A DNA stretch of 64,000 nt from contig NC_091673.1 of assembly GCF_042453785.1 (NCBI RefSeq), positions 2,053,501 through 2,117,500 on the forward strand, written 5' to 3'. The DNA is from Malus domestica. Its lineage: Eukaryota > Streptophyta > Magnoliopsida > Rosales > Rosaceae. Of this stretch, positions 34,461 through 46,000 are shown one piece after another. Within the stretch, counting starts at the first letter, position 1; each line of letters starts with the position of its first letter. The notes under the pieces are model-generated. The model made no database searches, was not told where the DNA came from, and saw only the letters and a program-made list of their open reading frames with translations. Both the position numbers and the translations under genes were made by a program.

Positions 34461-35333
34461 GGCCGAAATAACTAGATGTCGTCTAGAACTGATACTCGAT
34501 ATGAGGCAGTGCCCAATCTGAAATGATTCTCAACTAGAAGTAGCACATGTTGCGAGGCTGCTCTACTTGTGTTGCCTTGGTTGGCTCGGCTTGTGGCGTT
34601 GAAAGTGAGGGAGTCCCTTTTATAGAATAAGGGCTCGCTCTTCAATACATAAATTATGGGCTAGAGTTAATGCTCGCGGCGAGGCGGTTGCTCAGTAGGC
34701 GGCGATGTTCTCTAATGATGGTGAGGGAGTCCCTTTTATAGAATAAGGGATCGTTCCTCAATACATAAATGATGGGTTATGAGTGATGTTCACAGCGAGG
34801 TGGTTGCTCAACATACGGTAATGCTCTCTAATGATGGTGAAGGAGTCCCTTTTATAAAATAAGGGATCGCTCCTCAGTACATGAATAATGGACTATGTCC
34901 TCCAAGTATTTTTCATGAGGCCTAGTTAAGGCCCAATATATGGTACATAGTGTAGTCCCCCAAGTCTTCGGTCAATAGAGTCTGTTGGCTGGAGACTTCA
35001 AATTGAATCCATGTATGGGCCGAAGTGGCGGTTGTTCGGAGGCGGTATTTGTATACCCTGCACTGAAGCTTTATAGGTGAAGCTTTGCAAGTGAAGCTTT
35101 GAAGCTAAAGCTCTATAAATGAAGCTTTCAAAGCTGGAGCTTTGTAAATGAAGCTTTCAAAGCTAGAGCTTTGTAAATGAAGCTTTTGAAGCTGGAGCTT
35201 AGTAAATGAAGCTTTTAAAGCTAGAGCTTTTGTAAATGAACCTTTTGAAGATAGAGCTCTGTAAATGAAGCTTTTGAAGCTAGAGCTTTTGTAAATGAAG
35301 CTTTTGAAGCTAGAGCTCTAGTTACTTCGACTC
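34460..35333. repeat. Spacer with two sets of tandem repeats
   Basis: First set: GTGAGGGAGTCCCTTTTATA plus GAATAAGGG recurs at 34615, 34721 and 34837 (spacing 106 and 116 bp). Second set: about 35062-35325, nine to ten copies of a 28-30-bp unit of the form GAAGCTTTTGAAGCTAGAGC followed by TTTGTAAAT. Confidence 0.88.
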
Positions 35334-35782
35334 ACACATGGACTGAATTTCAAGTCTCCAGCCAAAAGACTCTCTTGACTGAAGACTTGGGGGACTACTG
35401 TTTATACCATAATTAGGGCCTCCGTATTTAGACCTCGTATAAATACTCGGAGGACTCAAATGTAATTATGAAATAAAGGAATGGGCAAATATGTAAAAAG
35501 AGGATGAGCCCTTATTCTATAAAAAGACCTCTCACCCTCACAAACCCTAAGCCTCAGAAGCCTCCTCACATCCCCTAAGCTCTAAGCTCTCTCAAAGCTT
35601 TAAGCTCTCTCAAAACTCTCACTCTCATATTCAGAGCTCTCTCTCCCTTAGAAATACAATAATCAGTGTGGACGTAGCCCAAACTTTGGGGTGAACCACG
35701 ATACATCTTGTTTTATTTACTTTCTTGCAGATTCACAGTCGGATTTACGTTGTTCCAAGACCTCCAGTTTTGTGCATTAACA
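35334..35782 (-). repeat. Right arm of the long inverted repeat
   Basis: Reverse complement of the left arm at 34032-34460: it ends GTTTTGTGCATTAACA, so read on the minus strand it starts TGTTAATGCACAAAAC. Small differences and indels separate the two arms. Confidence 0.85.
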
Positions 35783-36481
35783 CACCCCAAATCTCTTTTA
35801 GCGTATTATTTATCTTCTCAACTATCAAAACCCTCTCATTCTCCATTGTTGAACAAAACCCTAACCAATGAAACTACAAACATGTTGATTGAGAAAAATT
35901 GTTTTTGAAGAATGGAACATGAAATCGATGTTTCGGAAGCTTCATATGAGGTAAGAATTCATATTTTTCATTGTTTTAATCATTTTGATGACATCGATAA
36001 TTATTTATCTTGTGTTTGTTACGTTACTTAAACTTCTATATTCATATTCATCTTTTAGGATTCATATTAATCTTGCGTACCCAATAACATGAAGCATATT
36101 AGTGCTAGAGTCATATACTATTACAAAGTAGGTAACCCGCTCGGCCTCAAATAACGAGTTCAAAGCGCAATTGTTAGGTGATATGGAAGTGAAAAGAAAC
36201 CTAAAAGCTTGGAGGAAGTGGGGTGTATAGAAAATTAAAAATGGGTGTTATAAGATTTGAGAAATGTGAGATGTATGTATAAAATATAAGGTGTATATTG
36301 AGAATATAGGATGTGGGGGTATTATGAGAAAGTATGTGGGATGTATTAAGATAATTTTTAAGTGAAAAGTAAATGTGGGGTGTTTTAAGTGTGGAATTTA
36401 TTTAACAATTTGTGAGGTGTTAATATAATAAGCCATAATAAATTCATAACCCATAAAAAGTAAATTATATAACAATAAAAA

Positions 36482-36630
36482 TTAGGAAACTTTAACAAAA
36501 AACTCCAAGTACTGTTCATTTTAACAAAAAATCACAGTTTTACACTAAAAAGTCAATCCTGGTATTACCCTTTATTTTGTCATTATCGTTAAAACTTAAA
36601 TTTTCAAGCCTTTTTCATTAATTTTCCTTA
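36482..36630. repeat. MITE-like element, family C, copy 2
   Basis: GGAAACTTTAACAAAAAACTCC, TTTTACACTAAAAAGTCAAT and CCTTTATTTTGTCATTATCG correspond in reverse complement to the element at 29452-29597. Confidence 0.65.
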
Positions 36631-36893
36631 AAAATTAAAGAAATATAGCATTACAACATGAAGAAATCGGTCGAAAAAGGCTCATCCTTGAAAATTTTCT
36701 GCCAGGAATGGGGGCAAACCAGTAATTTTACGAGCTGCCTAGGAAATGAATACAATTCTCTACTCAAGGAACTGTGATCCGCTAATCTATAAGAATTAAC
36801 AAAAAGCTGATAAATATTTACAATGCCGATCGATATCGAAACCCTTTTGAGACGAAGAAGCAAGTCAAAGAATGATGTACACAAATTGTAAAT

Positions 36894-37290
36894 TCATTGC
36901 CTCTTTCGCCGTAAACTTTGATGCAGTTGCCATGACCAAATTATCAAAAATATTACGAGGACCGCTCCGGTAGATGCCCATAACGTAACAAGCCAATATG
37001 GCATTGGCTTAGGATATAATCCTGATCAAAAGCAACAAAAACAAATCACGTAGATTATTAGCATCTGACAGTCAATGGACGAAGAAATTTCACAAAACAA
37101 AGGAACGCGAAGAAAAGGAGGACATACCATGTCCAAACTTGATGCAAATGAGAAGTTCAATGATGCAAATAGCTACGGAAAGCCAACAAAATGCCCCAAC
37201 CTTCTTCGCTGGTTTTCTGCAACGGTAATTGAGCAAGCGTAAACTACATCACTACAAATAAGTATATGATGAAATGTGGGGGGTGGATGG

Positions 37291-37366
<76 letters not shown>

Positions 37367-40300
37367 CGATCTTGAAGGTATGAATTGTACTCGCGAATTG
37401 TCGGAATTGCAATTAGCCACCACAGGATCAACCTATACACTATCAAGGGGTTCCGGGGAGGAATCCATAAACAGAACTTAAGAAAGAATGTATTAAGCTC
37501 TACTGTCATGAATACAATGCAAAGAGTGAGGACTTGAATGAAACGCCATGGACCAAGCAAGGGATGCCATTCGTCCTTGTCCCACTGAGCTGGTGTAAAT
37601 TGCCCCAGTGTTCTTTTGACCTGAAACAATAAAGATTGCGTCTCCCAAATCACAAATTATATAATGATGCTGAATGACCCGAAAACCAATTTCAAATAAT
37701 GTTGTCGAAATCACAGTAACTATTTATTATGATTGCAGTGGCTAGAGAAACATCCCATGTCATATGATTACTTTCAGTTTATTATAACCGCTTCAGTGAA
37801 AGGAAAAAAATAAAAATCATCAAGCCAATTGGCAAAATTAGCACATTCATGGTCAACCAAAATGTGTAATTGAAATTCCAAACATACTTTTCCAATAATA
37901 TTCGGCTGACGGCTTAGACCAACCCACTTGTATGTTTTTCCATCAAAGTACCTAACCGTATGCATTCCTGCCCAGATACCTGCAAAGCACCCAATCAGAA
38001 AGCTTAGGAGGCTGCAACCATCATTTGTAGATATACTGATGTTAGATACGATCAAGAACAGTCTGAATTGTCAACAGGAAGAAGCATGCTATTTGCTACA
38101 ACTTAACAAAAGAAGCACGTTATAAAGTAAGAGAGTTCTCACCAAACCAGTTGCAGATCAAAATGTCAAGAATGATACTGTCCCACCAGCATTCATTGAA
38201 GTTCGGTAACATATGGCGGAAGGTAAGCTGAACGTGCCAAATAAGCTTTCAATTAAAATCAAGTAAACCACTCGAGCATACATCAAATTAGGTATAAGGT
38301 CAAGAAACTAACCTCCATCAGCTCAAATCCGATGGAAAGCACCCACAGAAGGGGCTGATTGCGGATCAATATAGCTTTTCCCCACCACCCAACTATATGA
38401 GCCACAACAAATTCATCAAAAAGTGTTTCCTAGGGAGAAAAGAGAAAGATATATTATAAGCTGGTATGTAGATTGAGAACATAACGATACATGAGAAACA
38501 ATTACAATGGATGGTGTGAAAGAAGAAATCATACATAAACATTCTTAAACCTGTTAGTAGGATTTTCAGGCAAATATATGCGACAATCAGCACCATAAGA
38601 TTTTTCTGGAAGTTCTGCATGAAATCAAGAAATACAAACAAAGAATGAATACCTTGATCATGCAGCCTACCCAAGGCATCCAAAATAATTTGAGTATAAA
38701 ATGTTTCCCGAATCTCATCCACATAACAAATTGAATAATAAAGCATATCCCTTGTAGCTAAAATACCATATTAAAAGTTTAGAAAAAGGAATTGCATGAC
38801 ACATAATGAGATCAGAAAGTTTAATCTTAGAAACTTATCAGCTAAAGTTCCATGTTAATGGTATTTGAAAGAAAAATTTAAACTGCATTACCAACACCAA
38901 GATCTGGATGGAGAAACTTCATAAACTGCCGAGCATGGTCACGTTTCTGTAAAGCGAGAAACCAAAAATAACTATCACAAAACTGAAGACATTAGAACTT
39001 CCAACAAACAAACTTCCAGGTTTTTATACATGCATATACCAACATACATACATGTATACACAAACACAGAAAAATCGCATATATAATAATACAAAAATAA
39101 CAATAATAAAGAGAAAAATTTACCTGGAAAAGCAAAAATGTGAGAGAAATAAGGTAAACAACAGCCATTCCATGAACCAAGCGCCAAATTGCAGGATGTG
39201 GTCTGATAAGAACCCTGTATGAAACATAATAGAGCATAAAGCTAACAATTCCTCACCAGTATACTACTGTGAATGCTAGTAGCAAAAGCAGTACTTGCAT
39301 ATAGGAAAAACAAACAAGGAAAAGTAAAACCAAACAAACATTTATCTCCATATAAACACTTTTATTCCCATTCATTACCAAAACAACCATCCAGTAGAAT
39401 ATTAGCAGAACCATTATACAACTAGATCAATCCAAGAACTTACGTAGACGGGGCTTGCAGCAAGCAATAAGCAAGAAAAACTGCAATCATCGCCCATACA
39501 CCCCTGCAGGAAAAGAGTGGGCATGGGATTTGTAAAAGGTAAGTAAGAGAACACTGTCACCAAATGTCAAGATGAGCTAACCTTTTTACGGATGTAACAA
39601 CATCTCCAGATGCACTGCTTTCTGGGTCTAGGGCTCCACTTACCCAACTGGTACATTTAAACAAACAACAAGATACAGAAACCAATTAACCAATTGTGTA
39701 AGACGAACATAGATCACAATTGCTTCAATAATGCATAACTGTATATGAGACCTAAGGTCTGGGATGTGGGGGGTAAATGCTCTACCACTGGAGGCTACAA
39801 GCAGTCCCCCCCCCCCCCCCCCCCCAAAAACAAAAAAAAACACAATTAAGATAGGGGTAAGGCATGCTAATTTTTAACCGTTGCTATAATCGTATGTTGT
39901 GCGTGAACGAAAATTCATCATGTGAGGGGGTAAATGCTCTAACACTGGAGGCTACAAGCAGTTCCCCCCCCCCCCAAAAAACAAAAAAAACACAATTAGG
40001 GGTAAGGCATGCTAATTTTTAACCGTTGCTATAATCGTATGTTGTGCGTGAACGAAAATTCATCAAATAACCAGAGAGGTGCAATGTTAAACCTAAAAAA
40101 TAGAGTACAGAAACATAAAATAACTCAATTACGATAGAAAAATAAATTCTGTAAGCCTAATAGAGGGACCTAACAGCACCATGGCATCACCTATGTCAGT
40201 GGATAGACAATTTGACATGCTAATGCTAATGCAATCACATAAACTTGAAATCTAACAATTCAACTATTTCTATTTGACAACTGCAAGAAGAAGAAAATAA

Positions 40301-40629
40301 AGGCCATGAGAATACTACTCAACAGTGAGAAAAACCATCTGATGCCAATAGCTTTGGCAGGAATTGTAGTAAATAATGCAGAATGCCAGAAGCATTTAGT
40401 TTGCAATCCATAAAAACAAAGGTAAACCTACAATTGTTATAGAGAATCTACTTAGTGGAAGGAGCACTCACATAAGGAAACATGCGCCAATAAGCAGCAT
40501 CGAAATGGTCCGAGGCTTGTATGCCCATGCAGTCCATGGATCCAGTTCATCGCCTGTATTTGACTGACCCATGTCACCATTTTCTAGAACATCCTTTCTC
40601 CTCACTCTCCTGTGACCATTAGGCTCCAT
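36894..40629 (-). CDS. PSS1: Phosphatidylserine synthase (base-exchange type)
   Basis: Multi-span ER membrane enzyme that makes phosphatidylserine from serine and existing phospholipid. Twelve coding exons in gene order: 40629..40472, 39647..39582, 39503..39444, 39214..39124, 38946..38892, 38614..38535, 38429..38313, 38227..38143, 37979..37888, 37620..37367, 37216..37128, 37021..36894; 424 residues, all junctions in frame, the usual length. Motifs: [13 protein letters not shown] at the start, [109 protein letters not shown], and a basic C-terminus LRRKRQ. A donor-like CTACGTAAGTAC near 42354 and an acceptor near 40662 suggest a 5' UTR intron, so transcription probably starts at about 42.4 kb. 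The intron after exon 10 opens directly into a (CT)n tract. Confidence 0.95.
37292..37362. repeat. Compound (GT)n-(GA)n microsatellite at a PSS1 splice donor
   Basis: GT repeats (about 37292-37313) run into roughly 24 GA units up to 37362. On the gene strand this is a (CT)n tract starting four bases into the intron after exon 10 (donor GTACTCTCTC). Confidence 0.95.
39760..40076. repeat. Tandem ~150-bp duplication with poly-C in PSS1 intron 1
   Basis: GGGGTAAATGCTCTA...CACTGGAGGCTACAAGCAG, then a C run (23 C in one copy, about 13 in the other), then GGGGTAAGGCATGCTAATTT and TGCGTGAACGAAAATTCATC occur twice at a spacing of roughly 160 bp. Confidence 0.9.
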
Positions 40630-40662
40630 CAGCCTCGAATACAAAGACGCCAACTTGTTCGC

Positions 40663-42480
40663 TACACATGTAACATTATTAAGGTTATTATATTTGCATG
40701 ATAAGTACATTATTCATGACCCAATTTTAATAAATATGCATGTGGTAGTTCTTAAACACATAAGCTATCACAGTATCACTAAGTTCCACAATATCTCAGC
40801 TGTAAAAAGATTTAAGTTTTTTTTTTCTTGAAAAGAACTCAACTTTAAAAAGAACATGTCATATCGAATCCCCATCCTCCCGAATAGGTTCCTAACTCTT
40901 AACACAAGATTACTGCCATTGATGTAACATAAATTTCCAAGATAGAAAGATTAGTGGCGATTGATGAAAATCTAAAGCAAAGGCCAAAAGCGAAAGTTAT
41001 TGTCCCGTTTCATAAAGGCTCCATTCAAAATAAGAATGTGATTCCGTGTAATGTTTTGAATGTTACAAAGCAGATATTCGATTCCCACTGAGTCCTACAT
41101 GTTTGGGACACAGATTTGAGAAAGAAATGGAAAATCTAGTCAGACACAATTTGATGCATCTTGCCCTACATAAAGGTACAGTCCCTACAGGTTGTCCTAC
41201 AGTTTAAACATCCAGCACCCTTATACAGTAACTATCCTCTTCCACACAAAATTTCCCCCATAAAATTCCACCTATCCTTACTAGATATTTACACATTCAG
41301 CAGCAGAAACTTTCAGAAACAAAATATACAACAATCGCTCAATTAATCAAGTATATAGACCACTTCCACCTACAAACACCATCTAAAGTTCAAACACACC
41401 CGATTTGCCCGCAGTTTCAGACTTCCGAGGGTATTTGATTTGGACAAGCGAAGATCTGTTTATATCTAATATTTCAAACTAAAGCAAGATCATCAACAAT
41501 TCTTCCCCACTCTTAACCCATGTGTGCATAGGGAACAAGATCCTCAGACCTAATCCCTACAATAAGCATCTATACTCAAAATTCTTAACCTAGTTTTGTA
41601 ACCCCAGTAAACAAAATAAGTTCTACACATCCTAGAATAAACGCATTAACAATTCTGCACACTGAAAGGAACTAACTAAGCTTAATAGTTAACCAAACCG
41701 TGCCACCGGAACCTAAAAAAATCTGATAAGGTATACAAGCAGACACACACATACATATACAAGATCAAATTTAGCTGCAGACAACAGTAACGAAAAATAC
41801 CCATCAAGCAATTTTCGAAATTTACGGTTTCAAAAGCTATAAAACACTGCTTTGATCATGTGCTTAACAAGCAGCAAACACACTCACTAAACGAAATGCA
41901 GAAACACAGATACTCTGAGCGGATTTAAACAGAATAAGTAAATCGGATACCAGCTGTTGAAATCGAAAATCCCCATATCAGCTAACAAGTCATATAATTC
42001 GTTAAGTTCGAATGAACAAAAGCTATAAATCATTGCAATCGAAATTTACGGTTTCAAAAGCTATAAATCATTGCATGTTGGAAATAATCAAAGATTAAGT
42101 GTCAGATTCAACAAAGAAAACATGGGTTTTTTTAATAAATGAAAATTCGTTCAAGTTCGAATGAACAAAAGCATAAAAAACGTAAGATTATGCAGATACA
42201 AGATAAAAACAAATGAAAAGAACACAGTAAGTGTGTATATATAGTGATATAAAAATACCCAAGTACGTACATCAGCGTAGAAAGAGTGAAGAGAGAAAGG
42301 TCGGTGAAAAAGGCTACGTATTTGAAGAGGGAGAAGTACTTACGTAGAGAAATAAAGGGGAGGTGGCCGTACGAATGGAGGACGAGAAGATCCTGGCCGT
42401 CGGATCAGAGCTTTTTGGAACTTTGAATAGACCGAAAGCGTGACCGCACAGAGAGAGAGGGTGTTAAATTATGGAGAGGG
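40663..42480 (-). promoter_or_regulatory. Probable PSS1 5' UTR intron, first exon and promoter
   Basis: Inferred only. An acceptor-like TGTGTAG lies upstream of the ATG, and a perfect GTAAGTAC donor on the minus strand sits near 42354. The sequence between is non-coding and AT-rich. CT/GA-rich stretches follow at 42440-42790. Confidence 0.45.
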
Positions 42481-42888
42481 AGATAAGTGATGTACTTAAA
42501 CAGAAAAAGATTTGCATTTAATCAATCCAATCCACGATGTGCCAAGCTTCTGCAGTGCCAGAGAGAAACAAAAGTGAGAGATAAGAAAAGGATCAGTCTT
42601 TCTCTCACTCTCTCTCTCTCTCTCCCCTCCTACTCTCTCTCTTCTTTTTCTCACAACACAGAGGAGGTTTTCTCTGCAACAGCGGCGAAAAGACGATGGG
42701 AGAAAACCCAAAAAAATAAAAAATCTGGAAAACCGATATATAAATATTTATATATTTATTTTACAGAGGAGAGAGAGAGAGAGTACGACGGTCAAAGGAG
42801 ATTCGAAGACGTGTCAGCAGAGAAAATAAAAGGGGAAGAGATTTTGAAAATGTTTTTTTGTTTTTCAGATGCGGTTGGATTTTGAGAA

Positions 42889-43037
42889 GGGGTGTGATAT
42901 CTAGACATTTTATTTTACTTTTCACATATTTTTTTTATTTTTGACCGTCGGATTGGATGAATTGAAGAAGATCAACGGATATAAATTATCAAAGGGTGTG
43001 TGAAAAGTAAAATAAGGTGTGTGGATAACACATCCCA
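42889..43037. mobile_element. Small MITE with 20-35 bp terminal inverted repeats
   Basis: The left end is GGGGTGTGATATCTAGACA then TTTTATTTTACTTTTCACA; the right end, reverse-complemented, is GGGATGTGTTATCCACACACC then TTATTTTACTTTTCACACA. The flanks share TTGAGAA (42882-42888 and 43038-43044), a likely target duplication of hAT or Mutator type. Confidence 0.75.
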
Positions 43038-43044
43038 TTGAGAA

Positions 43045-46000
43045 TTGATAACTTGAGAGAAAAAGGATGCGTTATGCCGAAAGTACCCCTGGGGATCTTC
43101 TTTAATTGCGGTATATTACCATTGATGATCCATTGATTTTTTTTTCTTTTTCGTATGCTAGGGGCTGTTCCTCTATTCTATTCGAGAGATAATACAAATA
43201 AATAATAAATGCAGTATTACGCTTCTCATCAAGCTTTGCTTTAATTTTGACTCCCTTTAATATTTTTTTTTAACGTATGATGGAAATCTTTTTGATATTG
43301 GCTTTCGAGTTTTGAATCCTTTATTCTGATTACGTTTGAAAAAATCAAATGTTCGAATAATATTATTTATTTGTTACATTTTAATTTTAAGTTAACTCTA
43401 AACAGTGTTAGATTATATTGGTGGATTTATGTTGCGTCAACAAAAACATGGCAATGTCGGATGTAGCCGTTACTCTTTTGTGGGAGCATGAATGGTCAGA
43501 ATCTATCTACACGTGTAGTCAATTGATCCTAACATGTGTGACATTGATTGTTGGATTACATTGGGAATTAACTCCAAACATCGACAATGCTAATTTTGAT
43601 TGTTTCTATTTTGTGGGTGTATGATCTGCTAGCACGTGTAGTCAATTGATTATGATAGTCGTTAAGAAATATTTGTGACATTAATAGTTGATTACATTGG
43701 GATCCAACATTATACTGGTTTTGGTCGATCCTATTTTATGGATGCATGATTCGTCCGCAAGTGTTCAATTGACAAATAGCATTCATTTTGAAAACATTGT
43801 GCTTCAACCTTGTAAATGAAAACATCAACAACGTTGATTTTGACGGTTCTTATTTGCTGAACCTGCAATTCATTTGAGTGTAATGTTAGGAAGACTAAAT
43901 TGTAAACAAAATTGTGTAGACTGAATGACATGTGAGTTAGTAATTGAATTATTACTTAAACGTTGATAAATGTGCTTATTTGTATTGGTGACACATCATT
44001 TAATTTGTAAATTTTATCTTTAAATTTAGTCTTTTTCGCATTACCCTTCACTTAAATGTATAAGTGATTGATCATAACACTCGTGATGGAAACATTTGAC
44101 ACATTGGGGGTTGTGTATAAATCAATTGCTTCAAATAAAACAATGAATAATTAAAACTTTGGACTGAAATTTGACTAAAAGAAGATAAGACGAGTAGCAC
44201 ACGGGTTGCTCTCAATTGCCCATGTGATGATGAGAAGGGCCTCCGGGCCACGACACTGCAAAAGAGTCATCGACGAGAGAAAGCAGAAGCACTCGTGACT
44301 CGTGATTAATTGAATTCACTAGTCGAATAACCAACACCATGTAACCATCTCTCTGAAAACGAAGTCTAGCAGAAACAACAAACTTTAAACCCTTTCGCCA
44401 CCGGCCTCCAGCTCCTGGTTGGGGCCGGTGGCAGCCACCCTTTCAATTTTTGTTTTCATCTTCCTCCCTCTTTCTTTCTCGTACTGCGATGGTCTCGGTT
44501 CCTGACGTGGATGGAGATTTATCCCCAAGCGTTTTGTCCCTCCCCGCAACTGCGATCACCTCGATCCCCTTCATGGATCGGCGGAGCAACCTGCCACCTA
44601 CATGTGGTATGGACGGAACTTTGTTTCCGGGTTTTGTGCCCATGTTTCAAGGTCCTAATCCTTTGATTTGGGGTTTTTGGGATTAGATTTGGGGTTCTTG
44701 GGGCTATGAGCTCAAACAGCTCCAATACTTTGAATCTGCTCTCCAATTCCTCATACCCGCCATTGCCTTCCACTCCAGTTTTGGGGGATTTCATCTCATC
44801 TCTTGTATGTTGCTCCTGGTCAGAGACAACTACATGTTGTCACCCCTACAAAGGTCTGGTATCTCTTTATAATGGTGTTTACACCACCTGACCATTTTTG
44901 TTACAGCTTGGTTCTGGGCATTCGCTTGCGTTTGTGTTCGTCTGAGGACTGGATTTGTGGCGTTCAGGATGGGTTTGGTTCTTCCTGATCTGCAAGTTGG
45001 GCTTCTTTTCACCAACTTTGAAGCATTGATGGGTTCTTGTATTGCACTATGCGGTGGTATCTCTCAGTTTTTCTGTTCGCCGGTCGTCTCCATCTTTTCT
45101 GCGGCGGGTGATCTTCGTTTTAGGGTGGTCATATTTTTTAGAAGGGCCACTTTTGTGCCTCTTCGGGTGGACTCTAGCTTTTGGGCCGAGCCACATCTCT
45201 TGTAATTTTAGGTATATTTGAGAACCGTTACTCATGCGATGAATGCATAAGTGACGTATTAGTTGTACCTACCTCAATTATGGGGATATTGTCTTTGTAC
45301 GGTGTCCGTTTGGACTTTGTTATAAAATTCCTCCTTGACCAAAAAGAAAAATCAAACTACCAAACCCCACTGAAAAGGGTAGCCTTACATTCTATCCATG
45401 TGTTATTATGTTTGTATATATTTGAATAAGTTGGTGAAGGAGATTTGGATTTAGTGACTATCTCTTGGTTCAGCATTTCTGATTGACAAAATTTGGTTAT
45501 GGTGTGTTTTTGGTCGAGGGTTTGTAATTTTTATGTTGCAATGTCTTGGTCGAATCGATCAGTCGGTTGTTTTCTATACTGTTGTTGCCTTGGTGGCTGT
45601 TGGAAATACGTTTGTGGTGACGGCAGTAGGTGCTGCTTTCTGCACTTGGAAAATAGAGATTAGGGTTTTGGTTTTTGTTTGTTTGGTTATTGGACTGGCT
45701 TTTGTGTATTTGAATTCTCTTACTGTGTGTTGAGTTATATTGTCTTCTTTTGAGTTGGCCTGTAATATTTTTTCTCCTTAATAAATATTACTTTTCAAGA
45801 GGAAAAAAAAAACCTACTCAGAAAGAAAACGACAAAAAAAAAATAGAAACCCATGTGACTTAAAAAAAGAATGCATTTTCCAAGATGTAAGTAGAGACCA
45901 TTCGCCGCACGTAATTAACTTCGAAAATCCATCTCCCCACAGTGTTGTGTACAGTCAAAGCATATTATTAACTCTTTAGAACAAGTTGGTGCTTGTTCAA

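Larger units (their letters stand above)
33245..36434. mobile_element. Candidate composite DNA transposon (~3.2 kb)
   Basis: The left end GGCTTTTTATATTAGCACCC and the reverse complement of the right end, GGCTTATTATATTAACACC, form an imperfect inverted repeat. The flanks ATAATATA (33237-33244) and ATAATAAA (36435-36442) are a near-8-bp match, as for a hAT-type target duplication. Subterminal regions are full of GTGGGGTGT/ACACCCCAC-like motifs, especially 36210-36420. Inside are an LTR-like fragment, a ribosomal P1 gene piece and a 1.75-kb inverted-repeat unit. No transposase is readable. The low-complexity flanks make the target duplication weak evidence. Confidence 0.45.

Noticed and set aside
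35062-35325. Regular 28-30-bp repeats resembling a CRISPR array
   Set aside because: Copies are contiguous without unique spacers, in plant nuclear DNA; it is an ordinary tandem repeat.
39730-39810. Possible tRNA gene on the minus strand
   Set aside because: An A-box-like segment is present but no B-box, acceptor stem or cloverleaf can be formed; at most a SINE trace.
44450-44686. 78-codon plus-strand frame MVSVPDVDGDLSPS...
   Set aside because: Short, with no recognisable domain, within a probable retroposed or decayed sequence.
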